Origin: JBHGXV01 sp041920505
Lineage (GTDB): Bacteria; Bacillota; Bacilli; Brevibacillales; Brevibacillaceae
NCBI GenBank assembly: GCA_041920505.1
Contig: JBHGXV010000045.1
Location: forward strand, 1 to 64,000
Length of the DNA: 64,000 bases
Reading direction: 5' to 3'
Each line of letters opens with the position of its first letter. Within the stretch, counting starts at the first letter, position 1. This document shows, piece after piece, positions 16,834-25,367 of the stretch. Under the pieces are notes generated by a model. That model was given only the letters and a program-made list of their open reading frames with translations. It was not told the DNA's origin and ran no database searches. The position numbers and the translations under genes were made by a program.

Positions 16834-17106
16834 CTACGGGGCAATGTTCATCAGGTTATGTATGATTCCATTCACATAAAACCAGGCAAGAAAGCCGATA
16901 TGAAACCATAACAAAATAAGTGGCCGCTTTCTGTAAGAGTGCTTTATGAGTACATACTGCGGCAAAAACGTAATGATCGTGTAGAGTAGATAGTTCACGA
17001 TAAAAACAGATAAAAAAGAAGGTAGTGGAGCATATTTATTAATAAACCATGTTAGTATGTAGCTTGCAATACTTGTGCTTAGAAAAAAACTGATATATAT
17101 TTTCAT
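16834..17106 (-). CDS. Small integral membrane protein
   Basis: 90 residues from ATG at 17104-17106, behind GGTGAGG. It appears to have three hydrophobic segments: FFLSTSIASYILTWFI, FIVNYLLYTIITFLPQYVLI, and LILLWFHIGFLAWFYVNGII. There are no recognisable motifs. Codon use is AT-rich like the neighbouring SLH pseudogene, unlike the flanking GC-rich genes, which suggests a horizontally acquired patch. 16668-16833 holds nothing I can support. Confidence 0.5.
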   Translation of the reverse strand: MKIYISFFLSTSIASYILTWFINKYAPLPSFLSVFIVNYLLYTIITFLPQYVLIKHSYRKRPLILLWFHIGFLAWFYVNGIIHNLMNIAP

Positions 17107-17211
17107 AAACCTCACCACCCACTCCCCTTCTTTTAGACGGTTTCTTTATCCCTTCTTCCCCAGCAATTCATTATTCAATCTTCTTGTAAAATTAAAAAAT
17201 GTCAAACAGAA

Positions 17212-17276
17212 GAAAACACCCGAACGGCCCCTCCCCCGGGCTGCAAAGACCAGAGGGGGGCCGTTCGGGTGTGAGA
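17212..17276 (-). terminator. Terminator downstream of the pirin gene
   Basis: CACCCGAACGGCCCC (from 17217) pairs with GGGGCCGTTCGGGTG (to 17273), a very stable stem. On the minus strand it is followed by TTTTC. Confidence 0.85.
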
Positions 17277-17288
17277 TCAGACCGGCCT

Positions 17289-17990
17289 TTACGCCAAATC
17301 CATCAAAATCAGCTCGGCTCCATCGGCGGCGTGCACCGACAGTTGCGTCAGATCGGTAATGCGGGCGGTATCCCCTTTGCCCATCTGTTCGCCGCCATTC
17401 ACGGTGATGGTGCCGTCGATCACAAACAGGTACATCCGTCGGCCGGGTGCCTGCTGGTAGGACAATTCTCTGTCGGCGTCCAGCCGGGACAGGTAAACCG
17501 TCACGTCCTGATGAATGCGGAGCGCGTCACCCGCGCCGTGACCGGAGACAACAGGCAACCATTGATTCCGTTGTTGTTCTTTGGAGAAATGCTTCTGTTC
17601 CCAGGACGGGGTCAGGCCTCGCTGATTGGGCAAGAACCAGATTTGCAACAGGTGCAGCGGCTCCTTGTCGGAAGCGTTGTACTCGGCGTGATATATCCCG
17701 GTACCTGCCGTCATTCGCTGCACTTCGCCAGCGCGGATCACTCCCCGGTTGCCGAGACTGTCGCGGTGCTCCAGTTCGCCTGCGATGACGTAGGTCATGA
17801 TCTCCATATCAGCGTGCGGGTGCATGTCGAACCCTGTCCCCGGCTGGATGACGTCGTCGTTAAACACCCGCAGGGCGCCAAACTGGCGATTGTTCGGGTC
17901 GTAGTATTCGGCAAAGGAAAAACTGAAACGGCTGGTCAGCCAATCGTGGCGGGCCGTGTAACGTTCTTCTGAGCGGATGATCTGAAACAT
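17289..17990 (-). CDS. Pirin family protein
   Basis: 233 residues from ATG at 17988-17990 with AAAGGAGG upstream. It is a bicupin with the pirin metal-binding pattern: HPHADMEIMTYVIAGELEHRDSLG, then GTGIYHAEYN. Bacterial pirins include quercetinase-like dioxygenases and stress proteins; the substrate is not predictable. Length is near the usual 230-290. It is a single-gene unit with its own sigma-A promoter and terminator. Confidence 0.92.
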   Translation of the reverse strand: MFQIIRSEERYTARHDWLTSRFSFSFAEYYDPNNRQFGALRVFNDDVIQPGTGFDMHPHADMEIMTYVIAGELEHRDSLGNRGVIRAGEVQRMTAGTGIYHAEYNASDKEPLHLLQIWFLPNQRGLTPSWEQKHFSKEQQRNQWLPVVSGHGAGDALRIHQDVTVYLSRLDADRELSYQQAPGRRMYLFVIDGTITVNGGEQMGKGDTARITDLTQLSVHAADGAELILMDLA

Positions 17991-18046
17991 GGTGATGCCT
18001 CCTTTGAAGAGTGTTTCGTCTCTGACAGGTAGAGATGGTGCGAATA

Positions 18047-18079
18047 TCATACGGCATCAACTTACTTTTGTCAAGTTGC
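18047..18079 (-). promoter_or_regulatory. Sigma-A promoter with embedded inverted repeat, for pirin
   Basis: Minus strand: TTGACA (18070-18075), 17 nt, TATGAT (18047-18052). The -35 overlaps an inverted repeat, CAACTT (minus strand, 18074-18079) with AAGTTG (18059-18064). A repressor bound there would block RNA polymerase, as MarR- or HxlR-type regulators of pirin genes do. No regulator gene is adjacent. Confidence 0.7.
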
Positions 18080-18097
18080 TATAATTACATAAATAAA

Positions 18098-18129
18098 CCG
18101 CGTCGCCCTGTGCAGGATGGACGCGGTTG
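18098..18129 (-). terminator. Terminator of the fatty-acid-oxidation operon
   Basis: AACCGCGTC and GACGCGGTT form a 9-bp stem. On the minus strand it is followed by TATTTATG. It lies just downstream of the thiolase stop. Confidence 0.65.
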
Positions 18130-18158
18130 TTCGGCAAAGATATGGGGCTGTGGCCGGG

Positions 18159-19310
18159 TCAGTCGAGCCGTTCGATGATCGTAGCGGTCGCCATCCCGTG
18201 TCCGATGCAGATGGTCATGAGACCGTAGCGGCCGCCTGTCCGCTCCAACTCGTGCAACAGTGTGGTCATCAGTTTGGCGCCGGTCGCTCCCAGCGGATGG
18301 CCGAGCGCGAAGGCGCCGCCGTTTACGTTGACTTTGTCCAGATCGACGCCCAGCGTCTTTTGCCAGGCGAGCACGACCGGGGCGAACGCTTCGTTTATTT
18401 CAAACAGGTCGATCTGCTCCAGCGTGAGGTCGGCTTTTCGCAACGCCTTGCGCGTCGCCGGGATCACGCCGTCCAGCATGTAGGTGGGGTCCGAACCGAC
18501 CACCGCCTGACTGACGATGCGTGCGCGCGGTCTGATGCCGAGCCGTTCGGCGGTCTGGCGTTCCATCACCAGGACAGCGGCGGCGCCGTCGCTCATCTGG
18601 CTTGCGTTTCCGGCGGTAATCATCCCGTTTTCGCGGAACACGGGGGGCAGCGCCTCCAGCCGTTCTAAAGATGTGTCTTGGCGGGGGCCTTCGTCGCGGC
18701 TCACAAGGATATCGCCGCCCGCTTCGTCGTGTCCAGGGATCGGCACGATTTCGCGGTCGAAGCGTCCTTCCGCCTGGGCGCGAAGGGCACGGTGGTGACT
18801 CTCCAGCGAGTAGCGGTTGATCTCCTGCCGGGTGATTTTGTACTTTTCGGCGATCAGTTCGGCGGAGACGCCCTGGTGCACGAAGCGGTAGCGGGTGGCC
18901 AACTCTGGCGGAATCGTCTGTTCGTTGCCGTCGCTAAGCATCGGGACGCGGGTCATGCTCTCCACGCCAGCGGCGATCGCGATGTCCATGTCCCCCGATT
19001 TCACCTCCTGTACCGCGAAGTGGATGGCCTGCTGGCCGGAGCCGCACATGCGATTGATGGTGACTGCCGGCACCTCGACGGGAAAACCGGCCGCAAGCGC
19101 AGCGAGGCGACCGATGTTGTACCCTTGTTCCCCGACGGGGGTGACGCACCCCATCACAATGTCTTCCACCAGCGCCTTGTCCAGCCCGGCGCGCCGGACG
19201 ACTTCGTCCAGCACAAAGGCCGCCAGCGTGACGGGATGGATCTGGCGAAACACGCCCTTGCGTTTGCCGACCGGCGTGCGGACGGCTGAGACGATGACAG
19301 CTTCTCGCAT
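18159..19310 (-). CDS. Thiolase family acetyl-CoA acyltransferase
   Basis: 383 residues from ATG at 19308-19310, AGGAGG 7 nt upstream. It cleaves 3-ketoacyl-CoA with CoA, or condenses acetyl-CoA. The catalytic nucleophile cysteine lies in NRMCGSGQQA, the active-site histidine region in GGAFALGHPLGATGAK, and the second cysteine in TICIGHGMA. The last motif more often reads CxGGG, so this enzyme has a slightly divergent C-terminal loop. It is the last gene of a three-gene beta-oxidation operon, 21 nt after the dehydrogenase. Degradative 3-ketoacyl-CoA thiolase fits the context better than biosynthetic acetoacetyl-CoA thiolase, but sequence alone does not settle this. Confidence 0.9.
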   Translation of the reverse strand: MREAVIVSAVRTPVGKRKGVFRQIHPVTLAAFVLDEVVRRAGLDKALVEDIVMGCVTPVGEQGYNIGRLAALAAGFPVEVPAVTINRMCGSGQQAIHFAVQEVKSGDMDIAIAAGVESMTRVPMLSDGNEQTIPPELATRYRFVHQGVSAELIAEKYKITRQEINRYSLESHHRALRAQAEGRFDREIVPIPGHDEAGGDILVSRDEGPRQDTSLERLEALPPVFRENGMITAGNASQMSDGAAAVLVMERQTAERLGIRPRARIVSQAVVGSDPTYMLDGVIPATRKALRKADLTLEQIDLFEINEAFAPVVLAWQKTLGVDLDKVNVNGGAFALGHPLGATGAKLMTTLLHELERTGGRYGLMTICIGHGMATATIIERLD

Positions 19311-19331
19311 AGTCATTCCTCCTGGTTCTGT

Positions 19332-20192
19332 TCATCGGGTCGTATCGTATGTGTAAAACCCGCAGCCGGTTTTGCGTCCGTAGTGGCCCGCCTCCACCAG
19401 CTTGCAGAGGATCTGCGGCGGACGGAACCGGTCTCCGTACGCCTCCACCAGTCCGCGCGAAGCCAGAAGCATCGTGTCGAGCCCGACCAGATCGGCCAAT
19501 TCCAGCGGTCCCATCGGGTAATTGAGCCCCAGCCGCACGGCCTTGTCGATGTCTTCGCGCGAGGCGATGCCTTCCTCGTAAATGCGCATCCCCTCCAGCA
19601 TGTGCGCAGCCAGCGCGCGGGTGGTGACAAACCCCTGCGCGTCACGGACGATCACGGTTTCCTTGCCAATCGCGCGGGAGAACGCCTCAACTTTGCGAAG
19701 CGTTTCTTCCGACGTGTCGACAGCGCGCACCAGCTCGATCAGCCGCATCACCGGCGCCGGATTGAACCAGTGCATCCCCAGCACCTGCTGCGGCCGGGAA
19801 GTGGCCGAGGCGATGGCGGCCACGCTCAACTCCGACGTGTTGGTGGCGAGGATGGCCGAAGCGGAACTGGCTGCGTCCAACGCCCGGAACACGTCCTGCT
19901 TCAACGCCAGACTCTCCGGAACGGCCTCGATCACCAGGTGCGCGTCTCGGCAGGCGTCTGCCAGATCGCGGCAGACGGTGATACGGCCGATCGTCTCTTC
20001 AGCCTGTGCCTGTGTGAGATGGCCCGCCTTGACGAACCGGGCCAGGCTTTTTTGGATGGCTTGCATCGCGCCTGCGAGCGCTTGTTCGGAAATGTCGTAC
20101 AGTGTGGTCACAACTCCGCTCTGGGCGATCGCCTGGGCGATGCCAGATCCCATCAGTCCAGCGCCGATTACGGCGGTGCGTTCGATTGTCAT
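19332..20192 (-). CDS. 3-hydroxyacyl-CoA (3-hydroxybutyryl-CoA) dehydrogenase
   Basis: 286 residues. NAD-dependent oxidation of L-3-hydroxyacyl-CoA. The NAD site is GAGLMGSGIA at residues 10-19. The catalytic region includes ATNTSELS and GMHWFNPAPVMRLIELV, with the histidine-glutamate pair typical of the family, and the C-terminal domain has NYPMGPLELADLVGLD. Length is right for the single-domain enzyme without a hydratase half. A GGGAGG site precedes ATG 20192. Neighbours are acyl-CoA dehydrogenase 21 nt upstream and thiolase downstream. No enoyl-CoA hydratase is present here. Confidence 0.93.
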   Translation of the reverse strand: MTIERTAVIGAGLMGSGIAQAIAQSGVVTTLYDISEQALAGAMQAIQKSLARFVKAGHLTQAQAEETIGRITVCRDLADACRDAHLVIEAVPESLALKQDVFRALDAASSASAILATNTSELSVAAIASATSRPQQVLGMHWFNPAPVMRLIELVRAVDTSEETLRKVEAFSRAIGKETVIVRDAQGFVTTRALAAHMLEGMRIYEEGIASREDIDKAVRLGLNYPMGPLELADLVGLDTMLLASRGLVEAYGDRFRPPQILCKLVEAGHYGRKTGCGFYTYDTTR

Positions 20193-20213
20193 TCGTTGTT
20201 TCCTCCCCTCTTC

Positions 20214-21359
20214 TTACAAACCGAGTTGTTTGGCGATGATCGTTTTCATGATTTCGTTGGTGCCCGCATAAATCGCCGCCACGGGGATGTCGCGATAGCG
20301 CCTCGCGACCGGATACTCCTCCATGTATCCGTACCCGCCGTGCAACTGCATGCACTGACCGGCGACCCGTTTGGCCATCTCCGTCACCCACCACTTGGCC
20401 ATCGACACTTGGCTGACCACATCTTCCCCGGCCATGTGCCGGACGATCAATTGATCGACAAACGCGCGGCCCAAGGCGATCTCCGTCGCCATCTCGGCCA
20501 TGCAAAACTGGGTGTGCTGAAACGCGCCGATCGGTTTGCCGAACGCCTGGCGAGACTTGACGTAGTCAAGCGTTTGGGCAAACATCTCTTCAGCCGAGAC
20601 CTGCGCCATGATCGCCACCATCAGCCGCTCCTGCTGGAGCTTTTCCATCAGGTAGCCAAAGCCCGCCCCCTCTTCGCCGATCAGGTTGGCGGCAGGAACA
20701 CGGCAGTCGCTGAAAAACAACTCCGCCGTATCCTGGCTGTGCAAGCCGACTTTCTCCAGCTTGCGGCCTCGGGAAAAGCCGGGCGCATCCGCTTCCACGG
20801 CGATCAGGCTGATGCCTTTGTGGGCCGGGCGCGCCTGTGGATCGGTCTTGACGGCGACGATGATCAGGTCGGCGTGTATGCCGTTGGTGATAAACGTTTT
20901 CTGGCCGTTGAGCACGTATGTGTCGCCGTCGCGGACGGCCGTCGTTTGGATCGCGGCCAGGTCGGAACCGGTTCCCGGCTCGGTCATGGCAATGGCGGTG
21001 ATGAGGTCGCCGCTGATGCAGCCGGGCAACCAGCGCCGCTTTTGCTCCTCGCTGCCGTATGCGGTGATGTACGGAACGACAATCTCGCTGTGCAAGGTGA
21101 TGCCCAGCAGGCCGGACGCCACTTTTTCCAGCTCTTCGGCGATCACGACCGCGTAGCCGAAATCGGCGTTCAGCCCGCCGTACGACTCCGCCACTTCCGG
21201 GCACAGGTATCCCTGTTCGCCCATGCGCTTCCAGAACGAACGCGGGATAATCCGTTCACGCTCCCACTGGTCGATGTACGGCCGCGCTTCCTTGCCGAGA
21301 AATTTGCGAAGGGCCTCGCGCAGCATGTGGTGCTCTTGTTTCAGATAACCGGCAGTCAT
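20214..21359 (-). CDS. Acyl-CoA dehydrogenase
   Basis: 381 residues from ATG at 21357-21359, behind AAAGGAGGGG. FAD-dependent alpha,beta-desaturation of acyl-CoA. Seen: ITAIAMTEPGTGSDLAAIQTT (FAD/substrate loop), KTFITNG, the helical C-terminal domain with QAFGKPIGAFQHTQF, and the closing GYGYMEEYPVARRYRD and YAGTNEIMK motifs. The overall pattern is that of a short- or long-chain-specific dehydrogenase; chain length is not predictable. It is the first gene of the operon, and a consensus sigma-54 promoter lies 43 nt upstream. Confidence 0.95.
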   Translation of the reverse strand: MTAGYLKQEHHMLREALRKFLGKEARPYIDQWERERIIPRSFWKRMGEQGYLCPEVAESYGGLNADFGYAVVIAEELEKVASGLLGITLHSEIVVPYITAYGSEEQKRRWLPGCISGDLITAIAMTEPGTGSDLAAIQTTAVRDGDTYVLNGQKTFITNGIHADLIIVAVKTDPQARPAHKGISLIAVEADAPGFSRGRKLEKVGLHSQDTAELFFSDCRVPAANLIGEEGAGFGYLMEKLQQERLMVAIMAQVSAEEMFAQTLDYVKSRQAFGKPIGAFQHTQFCMAEMATEIALGRAFVDQLIVRHMAGEDVVSQVSMAKWWVTEMAKRVAGQCMQLHGGYGYMEEYPVARRYRDIPVAAIYAGTNEIMKTIIAKQLGL

Positions 21360-21401
21360 CCTGTCCCCTCCTTTTCCCGTCTGATTCTCACCAATATCTC
21401 C

Positions 21402-21417
21402 TGCAACAGGTGTGCCA
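21402..21417 (-). promoter_or_regulatory. Sigma-54 promoter for the acyl-CoA oxidation operon
   Basis: Minus strand TGGCAC (21412-21417), 5 nt, TTGCA (21402-21406). This matches the -24/-12 consensus exactly, with GG and GC one turn apart. It reads into the acyl-CoA dehydrogenase gene. The adjacent upstream gene encodes a sigma-54 activator. Confidence 0.88.
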
Positions 21418-21483
21418 GGTACGACTCCCGCCACCATCCGCTGTTTGTTCACTGCTTTCAGCCAGACTGTCAGACAAAGCAAA

Positions 21484-21510
21484 CAAAAAAATGTCCGGAA
21501 AACCGGACAT
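21484..21510 (-). terminator. Terminator of the sigma-54 activator gene
   Basis: ATGTCCGG (21491-21498), loop AAAA, CCGGACAT (21503-21510). On the minus strand the stem is followed by seven Ts. Half-sites TGTCCGA and AGTCCGATACATGTCC nearby could also serve as upstream activator elements. Confidence 0.85.
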
Positions 21511-21530
21511 GTATCGGACTGGTCGGACAG

Positions 21531-22961
21531 TTATCCCATTCCGTATGTTTTCAATTTTTCGTATAAGGTAGATCGGCTGATCCCAAGAGCGCGCGCCGCT
21601 CTGCTCTTGTTGCCGTTCGCCTGCGCAAGCGCCTGGGCCAGTACCTCCCGTTCGCTCTCCCGTCTGGCCGTTGTCAAGGTGTGTGGCTGTGAAGGTGCGG
21701 GCGGTGACGGAAATCTGGTTGACGGGCTCGCCTCCATGGGGCCCAGCATGGAGGCGGGCAGATCGGCGGGCTGAATCAGAGCGGTGTCGGCGAACGCCAT
21801 CGCCCGCTCCAGGACGTTGCGCAACTCGCGCACATTGCCCGGCCAGCGGTACCGCTCCAGGATCGCCCGCGCTTGCGGGGCGATGCCGGTGATGTTTGTC
21901 CCAAGCTGCCGATTAAACTCGTGGATGAAGTGTTCGGCCAGGGGCAGGATGTCGCCGGGCCGGTTGCGCAAGGGCGGGATGTCGAGCGAAATCACGTTCA
22001 ATCGGTAAAACAGATCTTCGCGAAACGCGCCGTCGGCGACCAGACGTTCCAACGGGCGGTTGGTGGCGGCGATGATCCGGACGTCCACCTCGATCCGCTC
22101 GGTGCCGCCCACCCGATAAAACGCCTTCTCTTCCAGCACCCGCAACAGTTTCACCTGTAAACGGGGCGACATGTCGCCGATTTCGTCGAGAAACAACGTG
22201 CCGCCGCTGGCCAGTTCCAACTTTCCCGGCTTGCCGCGCCGTTCGGCTCCCGTAAACGCGCCGGGCGCATAGCCGAAAAATTCCGACTCCAGCAAGGATT
22301 CGGGAATGGCCGCACAGTTGACGGTGACCAACGGCCCGTGCCCGCGCGCGCTGGACGCGTGAATCGCGTGGGCGAACAGTTCCTTGCCGGTGCCCGAATC
22401 GCCGCGCAGCATGATCGTCGAACTGCCTTTGGCCGCTTGTCGGGCTGTTCGTTTCAACCGCTCCATCAGCGGATCTCGCGTAATGATGTCGTCCCAGGTG
22501 TATCTCACCGGATGATGGTTGCCCGTCGGCGGGCGGACATGTGCCACCTGCCGCCCGGCCGTGTCCAGCTTCTCGCGCAACCGTGCCGTCGTCCGCAACA
22601 GGTAGGAGATCATGTCTTTCTTGGTAAACAGGCCGCGCACCCGGTGCTCTTCGTCAACGACGATGCCGGTTCCGACATGGCTGGTTTGCACCAGCTTCAC
22701 CGTCTCCTCAAACGGCGTGCTTTCCAAAATCCAGGTGACCTCTCGCTTGACGTGGCCGGTAATCGGGGTATCCAACGGACAGTCGGCGAGCAGCAGGCGA
22801 TACAGCATGGTGCGGGTAAACACTCCGGTCAGCCTGCCCGCCTCGTCCACCACCGGCAAGGTCGCCCCCTTGGTGTCCAGCATACAGTGAATCACGGTGC
22901 GCAACGTGTCGGTCTCCTTTAGACAGATCGGGACATGGGTCATCAGTTCCTTTACCTGCAT
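21531..22961 (-). CDS. Sigma-54-dependent activator with N-terminal CBS pair
   Basis: 476 residues. Residues 1-125 form two CBS motifs (MTHVPICLKETDTLRTVI and TPFEETVKLVQTSHVGTGIV), a Bateman module expected to bind adenine nucleotides or acyl-CoA-related ligands. The AAA+ domain (about 155-385) has Walker A GDSGTGKE (187-194), the sigma-54-contact loop GAFTGA (234-239), GGTLFLDEIGD and an arginine-finger region. A Fis-type helix-turn-helix closes the protein (NKSRAARALGISRSTLYEKL). It lies immediately upstream of the operon with a consensus sigma-54 promoter, so it is the likely activator of acyl-CoA oxidation. No receiver or PAS domain is present. Confidence 0.93.
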   Translation of the reverse strand: MQVKELMTHVPICLKETDTLRTVIHCMLDTKGATLPVVDEAGRLTGVFTRTMLYRLLLADCPLDTPITGHVKREVTWILESTPFEETVKLVQTSHVGTGIVVDEEHRVRGLFTKKDMISYLLRTTARLREKLDTAGRQVAHVRPPTGNHHPVRYTWDDIITRDPLMERLKRTARQAAKGSSTIMLRGDSGTGKELFAHAIHASSARGHGPLVTVNCAAIPESLLESEFFGYAPGAFTGAERRGKPGKLELASGGTLFLDEIGDMSPRLQVKLLRVLEEKAFYRVGGTERIEVDVRIIAATNRPLERLVADGAFREDLFYRLNVISLDIPPLRNRPGDILPLAEHFIHEFNRQLGTNITGIAPQARAILERYRWPGNVRELRNVLERAMAFADTALIQPADLPASMLGPMEASPSTRFPSPPAPSQPHTLTTARRESEREVLAQALAQANGNKSRAARALGISRSTLYEKLKTYGMG

Positions 22962-23060
22962 ATGGCCGATCCCCTCTTTTCCTGTGTGTTCCTCTCTCTT
23001 ATTCTACCTCGTCCCGGCAGGCAGCGGATGCGCGTTTTCGGATATCCGCGATTCGCGCAA

Positions 23061-23090
23061 GAAAAAAAGCCGCAGGATTGGCGGCTTTCA
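23061..23090 (-). terminator. Terminator overlapping the end of the D,D-carboxypeptidase gene
   Basis: AAAGCCGC (23066-23073), 7-nt loop, GCGGCTTT (23081-23088). On the minus strand a run of seven Ts follows. Confidence 0.85.
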
Positions 23091-24326
23091 GTTCAGTTCG
23101 GAATGGGCCCGCTTGTGCAGGCGTTGCTCGCTGATACTGCGGCGTCTTGCCGTCTTCCGCACGGCAAAGCCGAGCAAAAACAGATTGAGCAACATCCAAA
23201 AAGCGAACAACCCGTAGCGGGCGGTCTGCACACCGACAGGCAAGCCGTTGCCGGAGCCGACGGAATCGATCGAGCCTGGCGCGGGCAGTTCTTTTCGTTT
23301 GAGCGCAAACGTCTGGATTGTGCCGGCCGGGCCGATGACGACCAGTTCTCCCTCCGGCGTCACTTTGCTGTAGATGACTTCCCCGAGCGGAACGGTGACG
23401 TACAGGTCGCGGTCGACGATGAGGCTGTCCTGCCGTTCACTGGTGCTGGCGGTCGCCAACGCAAACGTCTCCCCCGCCCTTGCCACCTGTCTGGTCTCGT
23501 AGTGGGCAAAGCCGTAATCCAGCATGCGCGTGCAATCCTGATAAGCGGTTTCCTTGGTCTTCGTCTTCATTGTCACGGCAATCAGTTCGGTGCCGCCTCG
23601 CTTGGCGGAGATCACCAGGGTGTGGCGGGCCTGATCGGTGTAGCCGTTCTTGATCCCGGTCGCTCCTTCGTAGCGCCACAGCATCTGATTGTGATTGACC
23701 AGCACGGTTTTCCATTCTTTTCCGTCCCACGGATACTGCTTGGTGGCGACAATTTGGCGGAAGATCGGATTGCGCATCGCATACTGCGCGATCTTCGCCA
23801 TGTCGGCGGCTGTCGTGTAATGGTTGGGATCGTGCAGTCCGTGCGGATTGGTAAAATGGGTTTTCGTCACCCCGCACTTTTCTTTCAGAAAGGCGTTCAG
23901 TTTTTCCGCAAACGCCTCGTTGCTGCCGGCCAGGTGTTCGGCGATCGCCGTCGCGGCGTCATTGCCGGAGTTCATCAACAGGCCGTATTCCAGTTTGCGA
24001 AGCGGCACCTGCTCTCCCTCTGCCAGGTAGACGCGGGTTCCCTCCTCGTTGCGCGCCCGTTTGGAGACGGTCACGATGTCGTCGGGGTTGCCGTTCTCGA
24101 TCGCATAGATCCCGGTGGCTATCTTGGTGATACTGGCCGGATACATGGGCACGTCGGGGTTTTTGGCAAACAGCACGGTACCGGTCGCTCCATCGATCAA
24201 GATCGCGGACTCGCCGTCAATGTTATCCTCGGTCAGCGTATCCTGCGGCTGCGCCCCGACAAAAGACGGAAACACGCAGGCGATCAGGCTCGCAAACAGA
24301 ACGAATCGCAAGAAAAAACGTTGCAT
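23088..24326 (-). CDS. D-alanyl-D-alanine carboxypeptidase (DacF/DacA type, S11)
   Basis: 412 residues from ATG at 24324-24326. A signal peptide (about 1-25, ending VGA) exports it; it trims the terminal D-Ala of peptidoglycan stem peptides. The penicillin-binding motifs are Ser65-x-x-Lys68 (SITK), SGN at 120-122 and KNG at 226-228, the last in place of the usual KTG. A C-terminal beta domain (about 280-350) precedes a membrane-anchoring segment (GLFAFWMLLNLFLLGFAV) and a basic tail. A transmembrane anchor rather than an amphipathic helix is somewhat unusual. A sporulation role is plausible for this organism but not shown. Confidence 0.9.
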   Translation of the reverse strand: MQRFFLRFVLFASLIACVFPSFVGAQPQDTLTEDNIDGESAILIDGATGTVLFAKNPDVPMYPASITKIATGIYAIENGNPDDIVTVSKRARNEEGTRVYLAEGEQVPLRKLEYGLLMNSGNDAATAIAEHLAGSNEAFAEKLNAFLKEKCGVTKTHFTNPHGLHDPNHYTTAADMAKIAQYAMRNPIFRQIVATKQYPWDGKEWKTVLVNHNQMLWRYEGATGIKNGYTDQARHTLVISAKRGGTELIAVTMKTKTKETAYQDCTRMLDYGFAHYETRQVARAGETFALATASTSERQDSLIVDRDLYVTVPLGEVIYSKVTPEGELVVIGPAGTIQTFALKRKELPAPGSIDSVGSGNGLPVGVQTARYGLFAFWMLLNLFLLGFAVRKTARRRSISEQRLHKRAHSELN

Positions 24327-24503
24327 CGGCAAAAAATCCTTTCTGTGTAATCGTCAAGCGCGGCGTGTTCGTCCAACGGCGCGGCCGCCGGACATTCATG
24401 TACCACTTTACCAAGGGTTGATGGAAGAGGACAAGCTGCTAAAGATATGAAAAATAGCGGAAAAGATGGGAAGAAAGATGGAAACTCGTGTAAACGTGCC
24501 AAT

Positions 24504-24536
24504 AGCCTTTTCCGTCCGGGGCGGAAAAGGCTTTTT
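24504..24536. terminator. Hairpin terminator between alarmone synthetase and carboxypeptidase genes
   Basis: AGCCTTTTCCG (24504-24514) pairs with CGGAAAAGGCT (24522-24532). The T-run (TTTTT) is on the plus strand; on the minus strand, where the gene upstream is read, the tail is weaker (ATTGG). 24327-24503 holds no feature I can support. Confidence 0.6.
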
Positions 24537-24551
24537 ACGTCAGTGGCATTC

Positions 24552-25367
24552 TCATTTGCTCAACCGTTTGCCCAGAAGTTCATGGATCATACGGAATTTG
24601 GGGTTGTCCTCGAAGGCGCCCTCATAATGCTGGAAGTGTTCACGGTAGAGGCTTGCAGCTGACTCGAAGTCCTGTTTGACGTACAGGGAAAAGATCTCTT
24701 CCAGCTTTTCTTCGAGAGAGGTGTCCACCTGGGTAGGCGTCAGGATTTCTTGCCGCAGGTTGTTCATCAATACGTCCAACTGGTGGGTGATGGTCGACGC
24801 TTCGTTCAGTTGCTGCAACACGTCCGGCGGAATCTTGCCGTCGTACTTGTAGCGCAACTCGTGTTCGTTGGTCGCCCAGAAGTTCATTCCCAACGTACGG
24901 ATCTGGATTTCGCAAAACAGCGTGCGCTTCTCGCTGCCGTGGTAGACGGTGTAGGAAACGATCATGTGAATGCTGCGGTAACCTGACTCTTTCGGGTTGG
25001 CGATGTAGTCCTTCACATCGTGCACCACGATGTCCTCCCGCTCCTGCAGCAATTGCTGCACCTCGCGGACGTCGTCGATGTAACGGCAGACGACGCGCAG
25101 TCCGGCGATATCCGTAATCTCTTTGGCCAGTTCTTCCTGCCACGTGTCGCGGTGAAAGTCAATCCCCTTTTCCAGTGCTTTTTTCAGCAAACTGTCCGTC
25201 TTTTTTACGCGGCCGACGACGAATTCGATCGGGGAGTATCGTCCGCTTTTCTGGAAGCCGTACTTGATGCCTTTCAGCTTCAGTTTCAGTTCGTCCACGG
25301 CTTGCTCGTAGGGAGCCAGAAAACTGACCAGACTGTTCAGAACTTTTTTGGGGACGTTTGCCTTCAT
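24552..25367 (-). CDS. Small alarmone synthetase (RelA/SpoT synthetase domain only, RelQ/RelP-like)
   Basis: 271 residues from ATG 25367, GGAGG 9 nt upstream. It makes (p)ppGpp from ATP and GTP/GDP. The synthetase domain (about 40-200) has the conserved Arg/Lys-rich entry (YSPIEFVVGRVKKTDSL), DIAGLRVVCRY, the catalytic-site segment GYRSIHMIV and the EIQIRT motif. It lacks the hydrolase, TGS and ACT domains of long RSH proteins. A 70-residue C-terminal helical region with EEKLEEIFSLYVKQDFESAASLYREHF follows, somewhat longer than in RelQ. It is a single gene. Confidence 0.93.
   Translation of the reverse strand: MKANVPKKVLNSLVSFLAPYEQAVDELKLKLKGIKYGFQKSGRYSPIEFVVGRVKKTDSLLKKALEKGIDFHRDTWQEELAKEITDIAGLRVVCRYIDDVREVQQLLQEREDIVVHDVKDYIANPKESGYRSIHMIVSYTVYHGSEKRTLFCEIQIRTLGMNFWATNEHELRYKYDGKIPPDVLQQLNEASTITHQLDVLMNNLRQEILTPTQVDTSLEEKLEEIFSLYVKQDFESAASLYREHFQHYEGAFEDNPKFRMIHELLGKRLSK

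Noticed and set aside
19383..21566. Very long plus-strand open frame opposite the acyl-CoA oxidation operon
   Set aside because: It is antisense to three well-recognised enzymes, has no RBS or domain, and reflects the GC-rich codon pattern.
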